NCBI GenBank assembly: GCA_964389755.1
Contig: CAYMEW010000002.1
Location: forward strand, 62,001-126,000
DNA: 64,000 nucleotides
Reading direction: 5' to 3'
Source of the DNA: JBBSUQ01 sp964389755
GTDB taxonomy: Bacteria > Bacteroidota > Bacteroidia > Flavobacteriales_D > Crocinitomicaceae
Below the pieces are notes generated by a model. The model was given only the letters and a program-made list of their open reading frames with translations, made no database searches and was not told where the DNA came from. The translations under genes were made by a program, and so were the position numbers. Below are positions 51,813 through 59,750 of this stretch, in pieces. Numbering within the stretch: the stretch's first letter is position 1; each line of letters begins with the position of its first letter.

Positions 51813-52785
51813 TAATGAATCTATTGCACTTAATCAGAATGAACTAAAAAGAATGATTTTGAGACTTAAATTCGGTGGAAACGATAAACTATTTCACATG
51901 AAACGTGCTCCAATTATTCCATCTGTCAATTTTCACCTCTGGGAACCGTGCAACATGCGCTGCACATTTTGTTTTGCTACTTTTCAGGATGTAAAAAAGC
52001 AAATCTTACCTAAAGGTCATTTACCAAAAGAGGAGGCTATCCGAATCGTAAGACAACTGGCTGATTTCGGATTTGAAAAAATCACTTTTGCCGGTGGCGA
52101 GCCTACCTTATGCCCATGGCTGAATGAGTTAATCCTTGCGGCAAAATCTTGTGGAATGACGACCATGATTGTTACTAACGGAACAGTACTAAAACCGGAT
52201 TATCTCGAACAGATGCAAAGCTCACTGGACTGGATTGCCTTAAGCATGGACAGCATCAATCCGGAGGTAAATATATTATCCGGGCGGGCAGTTGCAGGGA
52301 AAAAGCCTCTAGATGTCTCTGCTTATTTAGAAATCGTAAATTCCATTAAAACTTTCGGTTTCGGTTTAAAAATAAATACGGTCGTACATCAATTAAACTA
52401 TACCGAAGATCTGAATGATTTCATCTCAGAGGCAAACCCTTCACGTTGGAAGGTATTGCAGACATTACTCGTCGAGGGTCAGAATAATTTAAAGGTAGCC
52501 CCCTTTTTAATAAATGATTTTCAATTTCAGGATTTTTTGAACCGGCACGGGAAGCAAAAATCACTGGTGCCGGAATCCAATGAGGTATTGAAAGGTTCGT
52601 ACGTGATGGTTGATCCGGCAGGTCGTTTTTTCACGAATACGAGCGAAAGCCATACTTACAGCCAGCCCATTTTAGAAGCCGGTATTGAAAGTGCGTATTA
52701 TGAAATGCATTACTCGAATGACCGTTTTAAGAAGCGGGGAGGGTTTTATGATTGGGGCATCGTTGACAATGGCGCGAAAGGTTAA
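51799..52785 (+). CDS. prokaryotic viperin (antiviral radical SAM ddhNTP synthase)
   Basis: The 328-residue protein has the radical-SAM cluster WEPCNMRCTFCF (Cys51, Cys55, Cys58), the SAM-binding TFAGGEPTL (99-102 GGEP) and SMDS (149-152). Viperin-specific stretches are NILSGR, LKINTVVHQLN (190-200), NPSRWKVLQTLLVEGQN, LVPESNEVLKGSYVM and the C-terminal RGGFYDWG. Viperins turn CTP, GTP or UTP into 3'-deoxy-3',4'-didehydro chain terminators that stop viral polymerases; which NTP is used cannot be told here. It is the only plus-strand gene in the island, facing the Septu-like operon. Its stop coincides with the point where the DUF262 fragment loses similarity. Confidence 0.92.
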   Translation: MVTDNNESIALNQNELKRMILRLKFGGNDKLFHMKRAPIIPSVNFHLWEPCNMRCTFCFATFQDVKKQILPKGHLPKEEAIRIVRQLADFGFEKITFAGGEPTLCPWLNELILAAKSCGMTTMIVTNGTVLKPDYLEQMQSSLDWIALSMDSINPEVNILSGRAVAGKKPLDVSAYLEIVNSIKTFGFGLKINTVVHQLNYTEDLNDFISEANPSRWKVLQTLLVEGQNNLKVAPFLINDFQFQDFLNRHGKQKSLVPESNEVLKGSYVMVDPAGRFFTNTSESHTYSQPILEAGIESAYYEMHYSNDRFKKRGGFYDWGIVDNGAKG

Positions 52786-52948
52786 GAAAATGAACCTGTA
52801 CCGAAGGACCTTTGCTAATGCGCAGGATATCCTGCAGTAATTTCTTGCATTGAGCGATCTGCCAGCTATAAGTGCGCTGGTAAATTGGAATCACTAATTG
52901 TTTCGGTCCTTTAATGACCGCGAGGAAATTGTTGGCGCTTGCTTTCAT
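52727..52948 (-). pseudogene. DUF262 (GmrSD-like) gene, only the N-terminal fragment remains
   Basis: The 73-codon frame starts MKASANNFLAVIKGPKQLVI, then PIYQRTYSWQIAQCKKLLQD, the typical start of DUF262/DUF1524 GmrSD-type proteins that are normally 500-700 residues. Similarity ends around residue 55, at the viperin stop; the rest is antisense to viperin. The ATG overlaps the HNH gene stop as ATGA, so it was once the third gene of that operon. Confidence 0.8.
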
Positions 52949-53892
52949 TTATTTTTTGGAATTAATTTGAGTTGACGCGCAATGTCCTGCGTAAATTTTG
53001 ACATTGGACGTTTATGAATATGGATGTCTTCCGAATAATTTCCAATTATAATTCTATTTGTAAGTGCGTCGGAATTTCCGTAAATTTTTCTGAATGAATG
53101 TTTCAAAGATTCTTTGTACGTTTCTGTATAAATGAGGGATTTGGAGATCAATTCTTCGGCAATATCTAACTGAGTATTATAAATACTGGAAATACCGAAA
53201 GTCTTTTCTAACCCATCCTCTTTATCATTGAATTTGACCTTTAACACATCTGAATTTTTATGCAGTAGATAGTTCGCTAACGATTTTTTTTCTAATTCAA
53301 ACGAAGAGTTTGATTTAATTGAGTCGTCCAGTATGTCATCTGGTTGATAGAGTTTGAATCCAATTATCTTTTCACCCTTTTTTCCGTTACAGGAACCACA
53401 AACCGGTATCAGATTGAAAAATGAAATACTCAAACAGGGATATTTGGATTTCGACAGATAATGATCGAACTGAAATCTTGCTGCACAACCTGTCTTTTTC
53501 TTTTTGACAATAACAGTCAATTGTGAATTACAATAAGCACAAGCATTGATTCCATTTTTTTTAAAAATATTTGGAAAAAATGATCTTCTTAACTTTTTAT
53601 AACCTAGAATTTCGATTAGCTCGTTTCGAAATTCGGAATGATTATCTTTTAAATCTTTAGCGGAAATAATTTGTTCAAAATCATCTGCGTAATCATTTAA
53701 CTTATCCGGTTTTGCAAAAACAATTTCTCTTAAGTTAGCAATCAAAAAATCCAAATATTTTTCATGTATATCACGATTTACTGAATTCTTGAAAGCCATT
53801 AATTTGCAACGAAGATCAACAAACTGTAAGTTGATGGTATCGATATTTTCATCAATCAATAGTTGCAAATGTTTTGTTGAAATGGAAATCAT
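52945..53892 (-). CDS. HNH endonuclease, Septu PtuB-like
   Basis: The 315-residue protein has a zinc-supported HNH: ACAYCNSQ (Cys118, Cys121), FQFDHYLSKSKYP (Asp143-His144), SFFNLIPVCGSCNGKKG (Asn160, Cys165, Cys168). It pairs with the upstream ABC-type ATPase 11 bp away, as PtuB pairs with PtuA in the Septu anti-phage system, where the nuclease cuts nucleic acid once released from ATPase control. It is longer than common PtuB, with extra helical sequence on both sides of the HNH core. It is AT-rich like its partner. Confidence 0.87.
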   Translation of the reverse strand: MISISTKHLQLLIDENIDTINLQFVDLRCKLMAFKNSVNRDIHEKYLDFLIANLREIVFAKPDKLNDYADDFEQIISAKDLKDNHSEFRNELIEILGYKKLRRSFFPNIFKKNGINACAYCNSQLTVIVKKKKTGCAARFQFDHYLSKSKYPCLSISFFNLIPVCGSCNGKKGEKIIGFKLYQPDDILDDSIKSNSSFELEKKSLANYLLHKNSDVLKVKFNDKEDGLEKTFGISSIYNTQLDIAEELISKSLIYTETYKESLKHSFRKIYGNSDALTNRIIIGNYSEDIHIHKRPMSKFTQDIARQLKLIPKNK

Positions 53893-53903
53893 AAGTACGG
53901 TCG

Positions 53904-56177
53904 TTATCGATTAATTTTCATCTGTTGCAGTTTTTCAATTTGTTCATCTATTTCCTTATCGGAAACATAACCTGGGAACTTAATATAAAATAAATCTGAA
54001 AGTGACTGCTTTAAAATCGGTTCTCCAATTATTTCTATAAATTCCTTTGCTTTTCGAGCGTTCCAACCGCGTCGCTGCGATTTAGATTTGGATGCAAGGA
54101 AGTCTATTAGTGATTGAATCTTATCCTTAGCAAACTCACCCATAAATCCATTTCTTAGGAAAAAATCATTGGCCAGTAAGTCGTGTATATTCGCACCGAA
54201 GGTTTGATTTTCGTCTTGCACTGGTTTGCCATCCACTAATTTCAAAATATTGGAAGTGGGAATGTCGGAAAGGATGAAAGGGGAATGAGTTAGAAAACAA
54301 ATGTTTATTCCGATAATTCCATTTTGATTTTTAGTTTTTACTTGTTCGAGTGCATGAACGATATTTTTAATTAGAATACGCTGCATTTCGGGGTGATAAT
54401 ACAGTTCTATTTCATCGAGAACGACATTTATGTTCTGATAGGCGATTCTATTATTGATTTGCAATTCACTTTTTTGATTGCTCTTTTTAGGATGAACCGA
54501 TTGTAAATTATATAAATGATATAAAATTGAATTAATATTTAAAATCATTTGCTGTTCACCAGAACTTAACTTGCCAAACGGAATGCTTTGTTCCTTTTGA
54601 GGTTCTTGATAAAAATCAAAATCAATTCTAAAAAATCCCGGTAAAGCAAATTCTGATAATTCGGTTGGGCTTAGAATTTCAGGATCCGCAACGCAGGAAT
54701 TTATCCATTCTATCATTTTACCTTCGTCAAATTCTATTTTTTCTTCGTCCTCGGATTTCCAAAAATTTTTGTTCTTGTGTTGGGTACTATATTTTATGAA
54801 GTTTAAGGTTTGTCGAATTTTTTTTGTGATATGGCTGGTATCACCGCAAAGAAAATCTAGTAAAATATTCTCATTGTCCCATTCCGAAGCTTCTTTAAAA
54901 ATGACAAAGCCATATTGCTCTTTAATTTTTTCAATTTTTTTGCTTAAATAATCAAATGCTTTGGCGAAAAATGGATAGTTGTCATGTAAAATGTCCATTC
55001 CAATTGCTTTTTTCAAAAGCTTGCCGACCAAATCGTTTTTAAAATCATTCGTATCTCCAAAACTTAATGGATAGAACGTGCGATATTTCGCAATAAACCG
55101 GAAGGTTTTCACACGGTATTTCTCAATTAAATAATTTTCTTTTGATTGATAAATATCATAAAGAAGATTTCCCAGTAAGCGTTCTTTAGACAAATTCAGT
55201 TCATCGTTGATATTAAAATTGCCCTTATTTCTCATTGGATTAATAACAACCGGAGTAATATAGGCGTCATTTTTATGAAATAAACGGGAAATCCAATTAC
55301 CAATAATCTCGGAGTTTAATGAATGATGCGAATAATTAAGTGAAACCGTATAAAATAGTTTCGTGAAATCCAGATCTTCAATTTTTCCAGTTACAATTTG
55401 TCGTTCACTTCCATGGCTTATAAGTTGGAAATTTCCATTAGTATGGCTTAATTCATATATTGTTGATTGCCCTTGCACATCTTGCGCCTCCGCTTCAAAT
55501 ATAATAGCAGCATTTAGCGCGTTTTTAATACTTTTTTCTGCTTCTGATTCAAGATCTATTCGTCGCAAAAGTTTACCAACTTTAGTAGTCAATTGTGTCA
55601 AAATCAGGCCCACATTTTCTTTTACATTGTCCTTATTAATGGGAACGTGAACATTTTTTAACTGATGCTTTTCCACCATTTTATAACTGAGCGTTCTTAA
55701 ATTTTCAAAATTTCCAAGTAATTTTTCTTTTTCGTCCTCAGATAGGGCTTCTTCCCTGTTAATTTTTGAGGTAATATTAGAAACATCGTAATAATGCAAG
55801 GAATCATTTTGGGTATATTCCAATTGCGTTTCTAATTCTTTTGAATAAGGTGCAATCAAATTTTCATTACTAATTTTTTTATCTACGGCCAAAAGATATA
55901 CTATATAATAAAATAGTTCAAAGAGGGTGCTTTTGCCACTTCCATTTCCTCCAACTACAGCACTTATGTTGAGGTTAATGCCATTTTTTAAGTAATATAA
56001 ATTATTTGGGACATTTGATGGTAGGCAAGTGACAGCTGTGGTTTTAGAAAAATCCTTTTCTAATTCTATCTTATAATTTTGATAAAATTTATACGGAGTA
56101 CCAATTTCTAAATTCTTGCAAAATTTTGAATCGCACCCTTTTAATGGTATAATAGCCAATAATTTAAATCCGCTCAT
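53904..56177 (-). CDS. large ABC/SMC-like ATPase, Septu PtuA-like
   Basis: The protein has 757 residues from ATG 56177 (MSGFKLLAIIPLKGCDSKFC). Walker A is SAVVGGNGSGKST (76-84), the ABC signature LSSGEQQM is near 536, Walker B NVVLDEIELYYHPE near 586, and the switch His FLTHSPFILSD near 626. A long helical insert (about 100-520) separates the halves. No TOPRIM motif follows, so it is not an OLD nuclease. It is larger than described PtuA proteins (about 500-600). Together with the HNH gene it forms a two-gene defence unit. The codons are very AT-rich, marking transfer. Confidence 0.85.
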   Translation of the reverse strand: MSGFKLLAIIPLKGCDSKFCKNLEIGTPYKFYQNYKIELEKDFSKTTAVTCLPSNVPNNLYYLKNGINLNISAVVGGNGSGKSTLFELFYYIVYLLAVDKKISNENLIAPYSKELETQLEYTQNDSLHYYDVSNITSKINREEALSEDEKEKLLGNFENLRTLSYKMVEKHQLKNVHVPINKDNVKENVGLILTQLTTKVGKLLRRIDLESEAEKSIKNALNAAIIFEAEAQDVQGQSTIYELSHTNGNFQLISHGSERQIVTGKIEDLDFTKLFYTVSLNYSHHSLNSEIIGNWISRLFHKNDAYITPVVINPMRNKGNFNINDELNLSKERLLGNLLYDIYQSKENYLIEKYRVKTFRFIAKYRTFYPLSFGDTNDFKNDLVGKLLKKAIGMDILHDNYPFFAKAFDYLSKKIEKIKEQYGFVIFKEASEWDNENILLDFLCGDTSHITKKIRQTLNFIKYSTQHKNKNFWKSEDEEKIEFDEGKMIEWINSCVADPEILSPTELSEFALPGFFRIDFDFYQEPQKEQSIPFGKLSSGEQQMILNINSILYHLYNLQSVHPKKSNQKSELQINNRIAYQNINVVLDEIELYYHPEMQRILIKNIVHALEQVKTKNQNGIIGINICFLTHSPFILSDIPTSNILKLVDGKPVQDENQTFGANIHDLLANDFFLRNGFMGEFAKDKIQSLIDFLASKSKSQRRGWNARKAKEFIEIIGEPILKQSLSDLFYIKFPGYVSDKEIDEQIEKLQQMKINR

Positions 56178-56182
56178 CTTTG

Positions 56183-56272
56183 TCAATAAATTGTGTTTTT
56201 ATAAACCGGAGTAATATTATTTCTCGCCGTTCGTATTAACACCCGCGGAACATCTTTAAGTGTATATTTCAT
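56183..56272 (-). CDS. 29-aa leader ORF upstream of the ATPase
   Basis: ATG 56272 reads MKYTLKDVPRVLIRTARNNI plus nine more residues and stops at 56183, 5 bp before the ATPase ATG. A TACATTTG -7 box (plus 56288-56295) lies 15 bp upstream, so this would be the first frame on the operon mRNA. It may be a coupled regulatory or micro-peptide, or chance. Confidence 0.35.
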   Translation of the reverse strand: MKYTLKDVPRVLIRTARNNITPVYKNTIY

Positions 56273-56353
56273 AGTTAGCAGTTTGGTCAAATGTAACTAA
56301 TTTATGTTTTACACTGTATAAATTTTGACATTTTGATAGCCAGGTTGACTACA

Positions 56354-56460
56354 CTAATTCCCTCTCCAACCGTTCTTTCCAGTATTCCCAACGGGGGCAT
56401 ACTTCTTCGAGCAGCCGGTAGAATTCCTTTCCGTGGTTGGTGCGCGCAAGGTACAAACTT
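56354..56460 (-). pseudogene. 3' remnant of an unrecognised gene next to the 21-bp repeat
   Basis: Downstream of the 21-bp repeat the minus strand reads LYLARTNHGKEFYRLLEEV then CPRWEYWKERLERELV and a stop. This is strongly protein-like but has no start codon. The first residues (LYLARTN) are the translation of the repeat itself. It looks like a gene tail left beside a duplicated promoter segment. Confidence 0.4.
56440..56460. repeat. 21-bp repeat, right copy
   Basis: Identical to 50563-50583. With the duplicated segment at 51599/56491 it gives a second pair of matching sequences on either side of the island. Confidence 0.8.
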
Positions 56461-56490
56461 GCATTTAGTTGCGAACTGCCGCATGCCTTT

Positions 56491-56663
56491 TTCCCGTCTT
56501 TCAATCAAAAAGTTAAGGTATATTTGGTTTAAAACCGATTATCAACAGCGCATGACCAAAGCAACCTTAAACAAAATCGGCTACTGTACGGCCCTTCTTA
56601 CCTTTCTCATTGCCACGCTCATCCTGTTTGCCTACTACGAAGCGTATCAGTGTGATTACGAAC
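56491..56663 (+). repeat. duplicated promoter and 5' gene segment, right copy
   Basis: Counterpart of 51599-51773, here continuous with the intact gene. The TATATTTG promoter box lies at about 56519. Confidence 0.85.
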
Positions 56664-57103
56664 GTTACGGACTCCTTTTTATTCCCGTGGCTTTCGTTCT
56701 CAATCTGATCGTATTGGTCATGATTATCGTTATTTCCCGGCGCAGGCAAATAAGCGGGCCTTTTTATTCGATCCATGCGATGTTGCTGAATATTCCGTAC
56801 GCCTTTTTTTGTATCTGGTTTGCCCTCTTTTTAATGAGTTACTACCGCGTTACCGTCGTGAATGATACCGATTCCGAGGCGCTAAACATCCGTTTTTCGG
56901 GTTGTGACAAGGAGGTGATCAACAGACTGGATGTCGGTGAGTCCGAAACGGTCTGGATTGAATTGGAAAATGACTGTACCCTGCACATGCGTTATTTGAT
57001 GGATGGAGTAGCCCGCGAAGATCAGGTGGCCGGTTACCTGAGTTCCGGAATGGGGCATCCTGCGACCTATTACCTCAGCGGACGAGATAATCCGAAGTAC
57101 TGA
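56552..57103 (+). CDS. small membrane protein, hypothetical (intact copy)
   Basis: The 183-residue protein starts at ATG 56552 (MTKATLNKIGYCTALLTFLI), just after the duplicated promoter; the longer frame to 56333 crosses the repeat and remnant. It has three membrane spans in the first 100 residues, then a soluble beta-type domain (VTVVNDTDSEALNIRFSGCD). The family is not recognised. Its 5' end is duplicated left of the island. Confidence 0.6.
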   Translation: MTKATLNKIGYCTALLTFLIATLILFAYYEAYQCDYERYGLLFIPVAFVLNLIVLVMIIVISRRRQISGPFYSIHAMLLNIPYAFFCIWFALFLMSYYRVTVVNDTDSEALNIRFSGCDKEVINRLDVGESETVWIELENDCTLHMRYLMDGVAREDQVAGYLSSGMGHPATYYLSGRDNPKY

Positions 57104-57227
57104 GAGGAAGTGGCTTTTCCCGTACTTCCAAGCCCTTTAATCGATTAAATGCCTGCCTGACACGGAAATTTCTTATATTCGGCAGCAAATATGTATTAGA
57201 ATGCTTAACCCAAAATAACCTCCGACC

Positions 57228-57797
57228 ATGCTTGTAGATGTTGACAATGAATTGAAGTTGCGCGATCACCTCGACCGCGATGAAAAACTGCTTTGGGTGG
57301 GTGCGCCCCGGAAAGGGGTGATCTTCCGAAAGGCGGATATTTTCCTGATCCCCTTTAGTATTCTCTGGTGCGGTTTTGCCGTGTTTTGGGTCATTATGGC
57401 TTCGATGACCGGTGGTTTCTTCGGCCTGTTCGGAATTCCGTTCGTGTTGGTGGGTCTGCTCCTGGTCTTCGGACGCTTTATCATCGATGCAAAGCAGCGC
57501 GAGCACACCGTTTACGGGATCACGACCGGGCGGATCATTATTAAGTCCGGGGTGGTCCGCAAGACCATCACTTCGTTGGACATTCGCACGCTGACCAACA
57601 TCGAGGTGCGTGAGAAAGGCGACGGTTCGGGAACGATTTACCTCGGAATGCGAAATGCAGTGAACCGGATACCGGAAGGCATGGAATGGTGGCCCGGCGC
57701 CAAGACGCTGCCCAGCCTGAACCTGATACCCGACGTGCGCCAGGTGTACCGGAAGATCATGGACGTGCAGGAGAAAAGCAGGCAGCGTGAAGGTTGA
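57228..57797 (+). CDS. PH-domain (bPH_2/YdbS-like) membrane protein
   Basis: The 189-residue protein reads LRDHLDRDEKLLWVGAPRKG, then two spans (ILWCGFAVFWVIMASM; GLFGIPFVLVGLLLVFG) and a PH-like domain (HTVYGITTGRIIIKSGVV, TSLDIRTLTNIEVREKG). This layout is typical of bacterial PH domain proteins of unknown function. It lies 30 bp upstream of the kinase gene and may share its transcript. Confidence 0.78.
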   Translation: MLVDVDNELKLRDHLDRDEKLLWVGAPRKGVIFRKADIFLIPFSILWCGFAVFWVIMASMTGGFFGLFGIPFVLVGLLLVFGRFIIDAKQREHTVYGITTGRIIIKSGVVRKTITSLDIRTLTNIEVREKGDGSGTIYLGMRNAVNRIPEGMEWWPGAKTLPSLNLIPDVRQVYRKIMDVQEKSRQREG

Positions 57798-57827
57798 GCA
57801 TGTGCGGAGAACTAAGCGATAATTGAC

Positions 57828-58274
57828 ATGCAGGCGATTATTTTCATAGGGATACAGGCTTCGGGAAAGTCCAGCTTTTACAAAGAACATTTCTTTAATA
57901 GTCATGTCCGAATCAGTATGGACCTGTTAAATACCCGCAACAAGGAAAACTTATTTTTAGACACTTGTTTTACCACTCACACGCAATTTGTAGTGGATAA
58001 TACAAATCCTACCGGGCAAGAGCGAAATCGATATATCACGCGTGCCAAAACAAAGGGCTACGAGGTAGTGGGTTATTATTTCAGTTCGAAAGTAGAGGAC
58101 GCTATCCGGCGGAACGACCTACGCATGGGAAAAGAGAAGATCTCTGCCGTGGGTATCCGAAGTTGTGCCAGGAAACTCGAGATGCCGACCTATAATGAAG
58201 GCTTTGACAAATTATATTTCGTAGAACTCTGTGATCAGAAATGGAACATTCAAGACTGGAACGATGAAATTTGA
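57828..58274 (+). CDS. P-loop kinase, T4 polynucleotide-kinase-like
   Basis: The 148-residue protein has Walker A IFIGIQASGKSSFYKE (Gly8-Ser15), the acceptor-side Asp in VRISMDLLNTRNK, VVDNTNPTGQERNRYI, and the lid arginines IRRNDLRMGKEKIS. The order matches 5'-polynucleotide kinases and the related zeta-toxin group, though it is only the kinase half with no phosphatase. The stop overlaps the Thg1-like gene by 11 nt. A role as an RNA 5'-OH kinase feeding the neighbouring 3'-5' polymerase is inference from context. Confidence 0.8.
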   Translation: MQAIIFIGIQASGKSSFYKEHFFNSHVRISMDLLNTRNKENLFLDTCFTTHTQFVVDNTNPTGQERNRYITRAKTKGYEVVGYYFSSKVEDAIRRNDLRMGKEKISAVGIRSCARKLEMPTYNEGFDKLYFVELCDQKWNIQDWNDEI

Positions 58275-59046
58275 CGATCTGAACCGGAAATTACGTGTTT
58301 ATGAAACGGCACATGACTTCTGTGTACCGCCCAACATGTATATTGTAGCTCGTATCGACGGGCGCGGATTCACGCGACTTACCAAGGAAACGCATGCTTT
58401 TCAAAAACCATTTGACGATCGTTTTCGCGACCTGATGATAGAAACGACCCGGCACCTGATGCATTGCGGCTTCAAGGTCATCTACGGCTTTACACAAAGC
58501 GACGAGATCTCCCTGTTGTTTGACCTGAACGAAAATGCTTTTTCGCGAAAACTCAGAAAGTATAATTCCATTTTGGCGGGAGAGGCCAGTGCAAAATTTT
58601 CCGTGCTCCTGGGAGACGTCGCAGCATTCGATTGCCGCATTTCTCAACTACCACGGGAGCAGGATGTGGTGGACTATTTCCGCTGGAGAAACGAGGATGC
58701 ACATCGGAATGCATTGAATGCACACTGTTACTGGCTGTTGCGCAACCAGGAAATTCCGGCTGTTGCAGCTACAAAACGAATTGAAGGTAAATCGACTGCT
58801 TACAAAAACGAATTGCTGCACGCAAACGGGATCAATTTCAATGGTCTCCCAAACTGGCAAAAGCGTGGTGTTGGCCTTTACTGGCGGGAAACGAAAAAAA
58901 CGGGCTGGAACCCTGTGAGCCAGGAAGAAGTACTAACGAGTCGCAAAGAGATCTATGCAGATACGGAAATCCCCATGGGGAATAGTTATGATATTTTCAT
59001 TCGTCAGATTTTGGATACACAGGCGCGTTCCTTGGACGATGTTTAG
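58264..59046 (+). CDS. Thg1-like protein (tRNA-His guanylyltransferase family 3'-5' polymerase)
   Basis: The 260-residue protein starts at ATG 58264 (MKFDDLNRKLRVYETAHDFC). The palm-domain motifs of the family are VARIDGRGFTRLTKE (Asp32) and YGFTQSDEISLLF (Asp80, Glu81), which bind two metals. Eukaryotic Thg1 adds G-1 to tRNA-His; bacterial Thg1-like proteins add missing 5' nucleotides using a template strand. Overlap with a P-loop kinase suggests 5'-end repair of tRNA or another RNA. No ligase or nuclease gene is next to it. Confidence 0.9.
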   Translation: MKFDDLNRKLRVYETAHDFCVPPNMYIVARIDGRGFTRLTKETHAFQKPFDDRFRDLMIETTRHLMHCGFKVIYGFTQSDEISLLFDLNENAFSRKLRKYNSILAGEASAKFSVLLGDVAAFDCRISQLPREQDVVDYFRWRNEDAHRNALNAHCYWLLRNQEIPAVAATKRIEGKSTAYKNELLHANGINFNGLPNWQKRGVGLYWRETKKTGWNPVSQEEVLTSRKEIYADTEIPMGNSYDIFIRQILDTQARSLDDV

Positions 59047-59155
59047 TCATTAGTGCGAATAAATAGCTTAAAAACCCTTTCGGACTGTCGCAATCGGCCT
59101 CTGTGAAATTCCGCCTTTGTTTGGATATTTGCCTTATTCTATTGAAGTACGGATT

Positions 59156-59734
59156 ATGAAAAAGATCATTTCATTTATGCACATTTCACTGGACGGTTTT
59201 GTAGCCGGTCCGAAGGGAGAAATGGACTGGATCAGGGTTGACCAGGAACTATTTGACTATGCCGGCAGGCGGATCGGTGAAAGCGACACGGCCATGTACG
59301 GGCGCGTAACCTATCAAATGATGGAGAACTACTGGCCGGAGGCGGGAAACAAACCCGGTGCGAGCAGGCACGACGTGGAGCATTCTAAATGGTATAACCA
59401 GGTTCACAAAGTTGTTTTGTCGCGGACACTCAAAGAGGCCGATCTTACCAATACGCGCGTTATCGCCGATAACCTGTCCGAAAGCATTCAGCAAATTAAA
59501 CAATCCGACCATGGCGGGAGTGACGACATTCTTTTATTCGGGAGTCCGGGTGCCACGCATGCGCTGATGCAACAGCAACTGATCGACGGTTACTGGTTGT
59601 TTGTTAACCCGGTGATCCTCGGATGCGGAATTCCCCTTTTTAAAGATGTTCAGGAGCAGACCAAACTCCGCCTGGTATCGACCCGTCGGTTTACGAGTGG
59701 CGTGTGTGAACTGAATTACCTGAGGGAACAATAG
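59156..59734 (+). CDS. dihydrofolate reductase-family (RibD C-terminal) protein
   Basis: The 192-residue protein starts at ATG 59156 (MKKIISFMHISLDGFVAGP). It shows the RibD_C pattern: SLDGFVAG, AMYGRVTYQMMENYWPEA, KVVLSRTL, DILLFGSPGATHALMQQQLI, and INPVILG-like LFVNPVILGCGIPLF. It binds NADPH in related proteins; the substrate is unknown and it is not classical folate DHFR. It stands alone. Confidence 0.85.
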   Translation: MKKIISFMHISLDGFVAGPKGEMDWIRVDQELFDYAGRRIGESDTAMYGRVTYQMMENYWPEAGNKPGASRHDVEHSKWYNQVHKVVLSRTLKEADLTNTRVIADNLSESIQQIKQSDHGGSDDILLFGSPGATHALMQQQLIDGYWLFVNPVILGCGIPLFKDVQEQTKLRLVSTRRFTSGVCELNYLREQ

Positions 59735-59750
59735 GACGGTTGGAAACCAT

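Noticed and set aside
51799..52785. Radical SAM protein as MoaA or a peptide-maturation enzyme
   Set aside because: The SMDS, KINTVV, NPSRWKV and LVPESNE segments and the lack of a second Fe-S cluster domain fit viperin rather than MoaA or SPASM proteins.
52945..56177. ATPase/HNH pair as part of a retron
   Set aside because: Retrons with PtuAB-type effectors need a reverse transcriptase and msr-msd RNA; no RT motif is found anywhere nearby.
53904..56177. ATPase as an OLD-family nuclease (Gabija-like)
   Set aside because: No TOPRIM acidic motifs follow the ATPase core, and a separate HNH nuclease is encoded next to it.
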